Positions 55,659-64,000 of a DNA stretch of 64,000 nt are shown here, piece by piece. The DNA comes from Laccaria trichodermophora (Eukaryota > Basidiomycota > Agaricomycetes > Agaricales > Hydnangiaceae). Location of the stretch: contig JACTVC010000053.1 in the NCBI GenBank assembly GCA_018417955.1, forward strand, positions 1 through 64,000, written 5' to 3'. The translations under genes were made by a program, and so were the position numbers. Within the stretch, counting starts at the first letter, position 1; every line of letters begins with the position of its first letter. Under the pieces are notes generated by a model that saw nothing but the letters and a program-made list of their open reading frames with translations, had not been told where the DNA came from and ran no database searches.

Positions 55659-57147
55659 GGGCATCAGCAAAACCTGGGTGAGCTAGGCAGCACGTGGCAG
55701 GGCTGTGCAGTGCCATAGCACCATAGAAAGGGGTATCACCTTTACAGTCAGCTGCGTCTTCTATGCAGCTCTACATAGAAACACACAGCCACTACACAGC
55801 ACTCCCTAGAATCTCGGAGCAAATCTGCAGCCCTCAGTAGCAACCCCTCAGGCCTGCAGATTTCTAGAGGGGGGCATACATTCTGCTCATTTTAATACCA
55901 TATTGCATGATTTTTACACAGAACAGGTGTTATGAAAAAATAAGTTTATTGTCCATTGTACAACATATCCTAATATTCTACATATTACTGCTGCACGAGT
56001 CTAATATAACAATAGCAAGAAAATGATAATGCTGAAGCAAGTGGTCAGTGCAGATTGGGCTGAAGAGGTGCCGTGCATAGGTGGTGGAGCTGGGCACACT
56101 CATCGTCATGGGTGCTCATTGCCATGCATAGGTGGTGGAATGGGGCACGCTCATCGTCGCATGTATGGTGGTGGAGCTGGGCTCTGGGTGCTGTTTGTTG
56201 ATCATGGTGGTGGTGGGCACTGGTGGTGTTGGTTGATGGCACTTGGTTGTGGTTGTGGATGCATGGGCATGGTTGTGGATGCATCGTTTTTGTGGTTTGT
56301 GGTTGTGGTCGCGGGGATGGAGGAGTTGTGGTTGTGGGTGTGGACACGTCATCGTGAGCGTGGTGGTCATGGTCGTTGTCATGAACACGTTGTGGTCATC
56401 ATTGTGGTCATTGTGTCTTGGTTGTGGTAGTCATGGTCATGGGTGGTGGTCTGTTGGTCATCATTGTGCCCTGCTGGTTGGAAGAGAGCCACATTGCCAT
56501 TGGCAACGTGGCCCAACATCTTGTATGAAAAGGGAAAGAGGGAAGGGGATAACTCAGTAGGGGCACAGAACGTCAAAGAAGTTGGAGTATGCCAGCAACG
56601 CACCAGGCTGCCAAACAAACTCCTACCTAAGTAGCTTCATACATCAGCACTGAGTGGTGGACAATTACTTGCCTTATTTCTTGAGGTTTTAGTAGTTGGA
56701 ACAGGCAAAGGCAATGATGTGGGGAAAGGCAGTGGTGATGGTTGACGTTGAGGAAAGAAAGAATGGTGCAACTTACATTTTCCAATTTCAGAAAGCGAAC
56801 GAGTCACATGGTGGTTTAGGGTAGGTACATTGAACTTGTAGCAATTAAGTTTTGACGAAATCAAGAGTTGAGCGCAGCACGTGACTTCCCACGACTGTAC
56901 TAACTTCTACTGAATGGTGCAGAAAAGTTTAATTCCCTAGCAGGGCTGGGTAGAAAGTGTAAGCCCCTCTATAGCACCCTATAGTAATGGCACAAGTCTC
57001 TGTAGTGCTGTATAGCACAGCTTACATCCACACAGGGCTGTGGTGCTCTAGGGCATCTAGCCAAGCTTGGTGTGTAACTATGGGAAACTATGATGTCAGC
57101 GGAAGCACTGTGCCTGTCTATGTGTGAAAATCAGGTTTTGCTGATGG
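55659..57147. mobile_element. Possible decayed inverted-repeat element
   Basis: CATCAGCAAAACCT occurs at about 55661 and, inverted, at about 57134-57147, and both sub-ends are rich in CATAG/CTATG motifs. There is no clear target duplication, so this is weak. The interior holds a GT-rich low-complexity tract. Confidence 0.3.
56080..56470. repeat. GGTGGT/CATGGT-rich low-complexity tract
   Basis: Simple-sequence DNA built on TGGTGG, GGTCAT and TTGTGG. It produces long His/Thr/Pro-rich frames on the minus strand and Gly/Val/Trp-rich ones on plus, neither of which I regard as genes. Confidence 0.7.
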
Positions 57148-57606
57148 GTCATGTATGAGTGCATCTTCAGAGGTGGTTGCTAGTCCACTGGCAAGTCACG
57201 TGCTCTTTGATCAATATCAGGATGCCATCCTTAATATCAAAACTTGTGACTGTGCTGCTACATTATATGCCTCAAGGCTAATTTGTTCTGTCCATGCAAA
57301 TGACGCTTTACATGAGCTGCAAGGTTAGACGTTCCTCGATCTTTTCCAAAAAAGGGTGTGGACACTGACTTTTCCCTAGATCTTTCTCTAGGGATACTGC
57401 CTTTTACCTGTTAGCTTGCAACAAGGTTTTTGTTTTGAAGTGCTTATGGTTGCATTTTGGAATGATGGGTGACAGACCACGACACAAATAACACCCATCC
57501 CTCAACATAGCTTTTTGTTCTGTTCCATGTCTTAATAAACTTTGTACTCGCAGTCAGACCTGCAAGATCCACCACGAATTCTGTATCAACCTTCCTAGCA
57601 CTCCAG

Positions 57607-58835
57607 ATGCTTCCTCAACTCAATGCCGCAGGCTTGGCTCAAACAACATGCAAGACTATGGAGCATCCAGCTCCATTCTCCCAGATGCACCTGCTCTCGT
57701 ATGTTTCCCTCTTGGTCAAACTCATCATTGGTTTTACTCACCGCTTACCATCAACTAGGTCATCCTCCGATTCTGAAGCACCTCCTTCAGGTGCAGCTCT
57801 GATTACATCCAAAATCACCTCCAAGATCCTAGTGTACATCCAACTTCTTGATTCAAGCATGCTCGCAGGACAGATCACATTTCACCTCACCAGTGAAGGC
57901 CTAGTGCTCTCCACATCCTGCCAGGAACAAGATGAGTGGGAAGTTGATTCTGAGGGGACAATTGAGCATATGCAAGCCAAAGCCAAGCAAGGGCTGGAGG
58001 AGGCGCAGAAAGTAGAAAGGATTATGAGAGATGTGCAGCAGGAGTTTTATAAGGTTAGCTCAGTGCTTCACCTCGCTGTTGTTGACAATTAATATGAGCT
58101 TGCTAGATTGCCGCTTCTACGAAAGACAATACTACTATCATCCTCCTCCCACCTGACCTGGCGCATCGTAAGTGTCATTCCCTTCGTTACATCCTCACCT
58201 CCCAAGTATTAATGTACTTCATTATTTCACAGCCCCAACCCTCCAAAAGGCTCTGAAAGACATTGGAACTGACCTCATTGCAAATCTTACCTTTTGTCTG
58301 AGTTTTCACAGTGGACATCAGGATCAGCAGCCTGGTGGTTGTGGGTGTGAGACGACCTCATTTCAACAAACTCCAAGCTTCTCTCTTCAGCAGTGCAGTG
58401 GGCGCCGATCAAGAATGAATGGCAGGAGTATTATAACATTGTTTGTGATTCCCCACTGTTTTCTTCCTCTCTGCTCGCTTACATGTAAAATGTAGATTAA
58501 CTCTGTGCATGGTTGCTTTCCAGATCTCCTGTCCTCTTCACACCTGCCAGGTGTGGCAATCAGTAGCTGTGAAAACAAGAGATGCCTCGCCTTTGGCATC
58601 TGCTGTTGCCAGCTTGAGAACCCTATCTGTGGTGCCTCACATGCCGAAAGTGACGAGAAGACCTTCTGTAGAGCTGAAGATGCTCTTTCGCAGGCTGATT
58701 CCTGGTCAAAGCCACAAGAAGGAAACCAGGGTCGATGAGAGGGGGGTGATGCAATCAAGGAGGAATGGTCGCATGCTGAAAATCCTCGCTGATGGGTTTC
58801 GACAGTTAGGGTGCCATGGTTGTATTATCATCTAG
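57607..58835 (+). pseudogene. Unrecognised gene, probably decayed
   Basis: A first open part of 161 residues (57607-58092) contains SKITSKILVYIQLLDSSMLA, LTSEGLVLSTSCQEQDEWEV and an amphipathic helix MQAKAKQGLEEAQKVERIMR. It is followed, after splice-like sites near 58050-58110, by IAASTKDNTTIILLPPDLAH, PTLQKALKDIGTDLIANLT and QWAPIKNEWQEYYNI in differing frames, then a basic tail piece. Reading pieces look coding, but frame changes and stops remain after plausible introns. I do not recognise the family. Confidence 0.4.
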
Positions 58836-59150
58836 GACTTCCAGAATTTGTATCTATTACATCAATCCCCCTCTAATTACCAACATTAACAAATGCTGCA
58901 CACTTGCGGCTTCCTCCTTGATACTCATTACCTGTGGAACTTTGTAGGAGCATCGCTATGGTTTGGCCACGACCAAACTATTTTCAATCCTCAAAGAGGT
59001 AGCCTGCTTTTTATCTGTGCATTTGACTCATAAAAGAAACGGCAAGGTGCAGGTAGTGCAAAGACCTAGTTACAAACCAATAGAAAGCTAGCTTTGGTCA
59101 CCAAGTCGACTTCAACTCTTGTCCATGAGCATCACCCAGAATGGTCGTTA
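58836..59150. other. Intergenic stretch, nothing recognised
   Basis: No coding signal; leads into the hAT-like relic. Confidence 0.4.
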
Positions 59151-60660
59151 GTATGGTGGATATCCATAGGGAATAGCCTGGGTATGGGTAACCCATATGG
59201 GTACTGACCCATGGGTCCCCTGGGCATGGGTGGGGGTCAGCCCCACAGTACCCATCCAAAACCCATACCCATGCCATGGGTTTACCATCAAACTTAATTA
59301 ATCATATACTATACAGCTCATTTATGTAACCTTAGGACGGTGGCTTGCCATTTTTTGCGTGTCAAAAAGACAGGATCAGAAAAAGTCCCCATCACCTTCC
59401 AATCTCCATCACGGAATTCCTATCATGGGCAAGCGGCACAAGGCCAACGATCCCAGTGACATAATTGCTGGGAAGCGAAAGCAGACCATCAGCGATAGGG
59501 CCAAGGCTGTGGTAAACAAGGTTAAAAAGTTTGTTCATCGCAAATCGGGTAAAAAGGATGCTGACGATACCATGGACACGAGCTCTGTGAGTTCAGATGC
59601 ACCCTCGACCTCTGTCAGACCTGCAAAAAAGCCTGCAAAGTCACCGTGCAGTCTGAGGAAGAAGACAACGAAGCATTGGCTTCCCAAGGTGTCACTGACA
59701 TTGTGGAAGTCGATGTTGATGGTCATGTCAGAAGCTCCCACTCGCTCAGCTGGCAGCCATCTCAGGCATCTGCACACTCATCTACTGCAAGCACGCCTTC
59801 GGGCCCCGAGCTTGAAGAGGTGTCACAGGAAGAGCTTGATCAAAAGCAACTCGGTAAGTCTCTTTATTCATGGTATAAAGTTAAACTTACATCATGTCAT
59901 TAGAACGAATGAAAAAAGGTTGGAACACCCCCGTATACGCATTCTATGATCCCGATCCAGCCATTGAGTATAATAGCGATGGCCGGAAATGTCATGTCTT
60001 TCGATGCATGGGAAGGGGTTGCACACAGCTGATTAAGAGGTATTTGGACAAATTGGATGCCCAGTCTACCGGCAACATGCGAAGGCATGTCAAGAAGTGC
60101 TGGGGGGAGGATGTCCTACACACTGTTGACGATGCCAAGGATCCGAAGGAACGAACGAAGGTTATTCGCGACTATCGACTAAATGGATCAATCACTGCTG
60201 CATTCGAAAGAAAAGGGAAAGGGAAGGTTACTTACTTGCACCAGACCCACATGTGGACCGAGACTAGGTACCATCTTTGTCTCACCCACGTTGCAAAGCT
60301 AATTGTTGAAAATTTCAGGGCGGAGATTGTCCGTTGGGTGAGCAAAAGCAACCGACCATTTGCGATCGTGAAAGACCGAGGCTTCCAGTCCCTTATGAAA
60401 ACCGGACGGCCTAACCACTACATTCCACACCTGACAATGGTATCACGTGACATAAAGAAAGTTTTTGCGAGGTCTGGAAGATGTATTGCAAAGATGTTAC
60501 GGGTCTGTTCAGAATCATTTAATTGCACTTCAGGCAACCACCTAACCCTACCCTCTTAGGGTAGTTAGTTCATGCCAATAAGACTACCCTATGAGGGCCC
60601 AATACCATGGTATGTCCTACCTATTTCTTGGAGTCCCATGGGGGTAGCCAGGTACTCCCA
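59150..60660 (+). mobile_element. hAT transposon relic, left part
   Basis: A cluster of CCCATGGG/TACCCAT motifs in both orientations (59165-59285) looks like the subterminal region of a hAT element. It precedes a transposase N-terminus. The catalytic half is gone, and CCCATGGG motifs reappear near 60630-60672, possibly the other end. Confidence 0.6.
59359..60500 (+). pseudogene. hAT transposase N-terminus with BED zinc finger
   Basis: A basic start (MGKRHKANDPSDIIAGKRKQ) changes frame at about 59637 into VTVQSEEEDNEALASQG, then an intron (GTAAGTCTC..., 59853-59902) leads to ERMKKGWNTPVYAFYDPDP, the BED finger CHVFRCMGRGC with STGNMRRHVKKCW as its His/Cys half, and GSITAAFERKGKGKVTY. A second intron (from about 60269) restores TR|AEIVRWVSKSNRPFAIVKDR and GFQSLMKTGRPNHYIPH. 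The frame stops at about KMLR, where the RNase H-like catalytic domain should begin. So this is a truncated, frameshifted hAT gene. Confidence 0.72.
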
Positions 60661-60689
60661 TGGGAGTTCCATGGTGTCTGCTTGGACTT

Positions 60690-60970
60690 CCACATTCCTC
60701 TTACATTTCCTTGGGAGTCCCACCTCTCTGGGAGTCCCAGATTCTTCTTACATTTCCTTGGGAGTCCCACCTCTCCGGGAGTCCCAAGTATTATATTCTC
60801 TGGGAGTCCCAGATTCTTCTTACATTTCCTTGGGAGTCCCACCTCTCTGGGAGTCCCAAGTATCATATTCTCTGGGACTCCTCAAGTTATGGGACTCCCA
60901 AGTATATAGGTACCTAACTTCCTATTCCCTGGGACTCCCCAGGATGAGGGACTCCCAGGTGTGCACCTAA
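60690..60970. repeat. Tandem repeat built on GGGAGTCCC
   Basis: Units such as CTTACATTTCCTTGGGAGTC-CCACCTCTCTGGGAGTCCCA recur three times, some separated by AGTATTATATTCTC. The near-palindrome TGGGAGTCCCA recurs about every 20-25 bp and appears flipped (GGGACTCCC) from 60870 on. Confidence 0.75.
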
Positions 60971-61265
60971 ACTCCTATTCCTTGAGACAAGTTCCCAACC
61001 CCCATCAATATATGAGCAACACAAACCAAAAACCAAGCCTTATAATGTGCCTATTAAGAAAACAAAACTAAGCCTCTTACTATAACACAGAGACAGCTTA
61101 AACCTTACAACATGGACATGGTTTAGAGTTGACCAGCCTCAAATATATTTTACCAAGTTGAAGTCACAGACAACTTCAAGTTTCAAGAAACATAAGTCAG
61201 GTATTGAAAAAGAGCAATAACATAAACATAAGGCATAGGCATAGACATCATAAAAGTAATAACAA
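60971..61265. other. AT-rich stretch, nothing recognised
   Basis: No coding signal. Confidence 0.4.
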
Positions 61266-61267
61266 AG

Positions 61268-61366
61268 TAGAAATCATAAGTCACGGTAGAAATCATAAGT
61301 CACGGTAGAAATCATAAGTCACGGTAGAAATCATAAGTCACAATAGAAATCATAAGTCACCCTAGA
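61268..61366. repeat. Five 19-bp direct repeats
   Basis: The unit CATAAGTCACGGTAGAAAT repeats five times head to tail, the last two slightly changed (CAATAGAAAT, CCCTAGAGG). No spacers. Confidence 0.88.
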
Positions 61367-61402
61367 GGACAAGTTCAAATGCTAGAGAAGCGATTACACA
61401 AT

Positions 61403-61880
61403 TCAACACCTTGCGTTTGAAAAATGACCCTGAACTGAATCCTTCAAAGAGCCAGGTCTACCATTCTCTGAAGAGGTTGGATGGTTTCTGGATGGAATTC
61501 GCTGTGTAGGAAATGGAGCAACCTTGCGTGTACCCTCCTCCAGTTCAGAAATCTTGTGCTTTTTTTGAGGCGGCTGTAGATGTGAAGAGCTGGCGTGAAG
61601 CTGCCCCATATCCTCTTCAATGTGCGACCGCTTTGAGAGGCCATGTGAGTCTTCTGGGACATGACGGCGCTGAGCACCCGTGTGGTACTGGTCATGGTAT
61701 GAATAGTCAGTCTCGTTTCTCACATGGCAATGATCGAGCATTGGAGGTCTGTATGCCTCTCGAGCGCTGCCTCCAAGGTGAGAAGACCGTGTCACGCGGG
61801 AGTGAGAATAGTGCAATCGGACGCGCTGACAAGATGCGTGTACACCTAAACAACACACACACACACACAAACACCTTAAC
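61403..61880 (-). CDS. Hypothetical fragment with a basic His/Gln-rich end
   Basis: A 159-residue minus-strand frame with SSHLGGSAREAYRPPMLDHC and QPPQKKHKISELEEG. The upper end runs into a CA microsatellite (61855-61870) that encodes the CVCVC part, so only the lower part (about 61403-61830) looks protein-like. It could be the last exon of a lost or transposon-borne gene. No family recognised. Confidence 0.3.
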
Positions 61881-61989
61881 ACTTATCACCACAGGTACGT
61901 GCTTGGTTCTTCGAGTTTGGGTTCGTACGGTAAATAGAATTACCACACTTGTTTTGTTAGAACTTAAGTAGAAGTTCTGGGAAACGATT

Positions 61990-64000
61990 TTTATATATTT
62001 TATATCACTTGTCTAAGCCTAGTAGACCCTTTTGGAACAAAAGGTATTGTTTTTACATGTGGACACAAGTATAGAATTCGAAACTTAGTAGTCTTCAAAG
62101 GGAAACAGCTTTTATTGGGACTGTCTCGGTGTTCTGGGATCACGTTCTAACTGTATACAAAGAAATGACAAGGCAATTGTGCTTTTGTAGACTTTTACAA
62201 CTCCCTTGAGCTTTTATTATGCCTCTGATGCAGTCCAAACTAGTCTTAAAGACTCTTCAAGCACGCTCACTTGGATTCCTTGGTAATAGTAGAGAGCTCT
62301 CTTACTAATTGACGAGACAACCTTACAAAAGCTTTGTGATCCCCACTTAACACACTGGTTCCAGGCACACATTACTTATGTCTGTGAAGAAAAAGTCCTT
62401 AAGTTGATTGCAAACTTACCCACTACCTCAGATGCTACTGGGAGTGTGACAGCTGGTCAACACGGGGATAATTCCTTGCATTTCAGCCTGTGCACGTCCT
62501 CTTTTTATACTATTCTATGTTTTCTATTTATATTTATGTGTCCATGCGTTGTCCGAGGGGTTGGACGAATACTGATTTTTAGTAAAGGTTTGAAGTGGCT
62601 TGGTTGTGTGTGGTACAACTGAGCTGACTTCTTTTAAGTTTTCGTAGTGTTTTCTCTATTGTGGCGACGCAACGCATCAGTATTGATGCGTATGCGAGAA
62701 TTGCCGTAAACGGTTTTCACAATCGGTTCAGCCAAGACAAACAGTCCGCTTAGTGATTTTTCTCTCTATTATTAGATACTATGCCCAGGCCTCGGACCGC
62801 ACAGCAAATCGTTCATAGTTTTTTCTCTTTTGGCAGGCTTCGGAATATTTCCCGAAGCTTAGTTTTCTTGGGTCAATGATGCCATGATTTGTGATGCATT
62901 GATGCACATGATGTGTCTCTCCACATGACTTCTTGGATCATGCTTTGTAGCATGTGACCGAATGACTTCTTGCATCAGGTATGCGTCGAGTTTCTACGCT
63001 CGCGCGTTTATCTTTAGAATTAATATCTTTTAATCCATAATAAGGTGAGACCCTGGTTTGGTGTAAACTCCAACACCCTGTGTGGGGGTGTTTTTACTCT
63101 AGAACACTCGGTAGCGTACTATTTCATGGTAGTGTAGCCTTTTATTAGACTTTGAGTATATTGAGGTGATTTGGTCACGAACCGACTGCAATTCCTACTG
63201 TCTAAGGCGTGCACATTTCTTGGATGTAGACTTTAATCGACTAGACCGGGTTGCGTCTAACAATCCTTATGATCAATGTGACTGTATTTCTACTATAGGA
63301 GGTTTTATAGGAGAAATCGCTAAAATTCGCATTTTTATGGGTGTATTGTTACACTCCGTATCAAAGGTCAGAGTCAATTTCATGATAACGACTTTGGTTT
63401 GGGGTGGGGGTGTAATCATGGGTGAATCCATAGTCGACATCTTCCTCTTCATGCATGTACCGGTTTTGGTTTTGATGGTCACCATACACAAAATCTGCAC
63501 GTGGTCGAGACACAATGGGCAATCGTTGCTGAGTTGAGTTGTCAGGTACTCATGGAGGATAATCCTGATCACGATCACGAGGATCTGGTATAGATCAAGG
63601 GTGAGGAGGACGTGCCTCAGAGTTGTTTGGTGCTCGTTGATTGAAAGTGTCCTGATCACAATCTTCAGGTTCTGTCATATATCGTGAGTGGGAGGGGCGC
63701 ACATGTAGCCCTCAAATAAATCATACCAAAGTGAAGTATGCTTAGAGATAGAAGAGTAGTTATCAATATGAAAGTGTAGAATAGCCTCTTCTGATGTGAT
63801 AGACAACCTGGGCATGATGTTAAAAACTGATGATGCAGCAAGGGCAATCAATAGGTGGTGTGAAGTGTTCACTCTGAACTTCTTGCATAGCTGAAGCCAA
63901 GAGGGAAGGAGGAGGCAAGAATGGGTGGATCTGGGATCAACACTCATGGGTGAGCAATGAGCAGTTACAAGATACTCAGCTGGCCCAACATGATTATGCA
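61990..64000. other. 2-kb right end without a supported gene
   Basis: AT-rich, with short frames lacking motifs (for example 62404-62622 and 63166-63537). It might include retroelement debris, but I found no long repeats within the window to show it. Confidence 0.4.

Noticed and set aside
56045..56388. His/Thr/Pro-rich minus-strand frames and Gly/Val-rich plus frames
   Set aside because: They follow directly from a TGGTGG/CATGGT simple-sequence tract and show no conserved motif.
61268..61366. CRISPR-like array
   Set aside because: Repeats are head to tail without spacers, in a eukaryotic genome; it is an ordinary short tandem repeat.
62000..64000. LTR retrotransposon at the right end
   Set aside because: I could not find paired long direct repeats, a primer-binding site or Pol motifs within the window.

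Overview
The window looks like a nuclear segment from a filamentous basidiomycete, most likely an Agaricomycete. Genes are split by short GT-AG introns of about 50-65 nt. The gene content is typical of mushrooms: a DyP-type peroxidase, a DUF6533 seven-helix protein, F-box/LRR proteins, a NACHT relic, a rubber-oxygenase-like (mpaB) protein, and a KDZ DNA transposon with CxC5/CxC6 cysteine clusters. I saw no rRNA, tRNA or CRISPR array.

Layout. 1-1.5 kb: decayed NACHT gene cut by the window edge. 1.8-3 kb: remnant of an unknown gene. 3.5-5.3 kb: mpaB-family oxygenase, followed by a ~1 kb inverted-repeat element. 7-15.4 kb: a duplicated cassette pairing an F-box gene with a two-pass membrane-protein gene. 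The second F-box copy is scrambled by two inversions. 16.4-17.1 kb: VPS62-like gene with one amber codon. 18.2-22.8 kb: a complete KDZ element with TIRs and target duplication. 22.9-26.2 kb: a Ngaro/PAT-like retroelement with split direct repeats, Gag and tyrosine recombinase but no reverse transcriptase. 26.5-27.4 kb: third membrane-protein paralogue.

27.9-48.2 kb is the gene-rich, mostly conserved part: SigF/NTF2-like protein, RRP45 (exosome; broken by a Tc1/mariner-like insertion), TRM112, DyP peroxidase, flavin amine oxidase, F-box protein, DUF2470 protein, DUF6533 protein and mitochondrial MTO1. 48.4-52.7 kb holds a tandem pair of an unrecognised gene family with a PD-(D/E)XK-like core; one copy is intact and one is wrecked by a hAT miniature element and a deletion. 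52.9-64 kb is transposon-rich, low-complexity and largely non-coding, with a Tc1/mariner miniature element and a hAT (BED) relic.

Three themes stand out. (1) A family of three two-membrane-segment proteins shares an intron position, a cysteine pair (C-x14/15-C) and a Ser/Thr/Pro stalk; one member carries an 11/14-residue helical repeat array. I know no named family for it. (2) Many young lesions are Arg-to-TGA nonsense changes, in transposon, F-box and RRP45 sequence, which suggests C-to-T mutation pressure. (3) Transposon insertions can be dated relative to genes by their intact TIRs and target duplications, most strikingly inside RRP45, whose divergent promoter with TRM112 is still in place.
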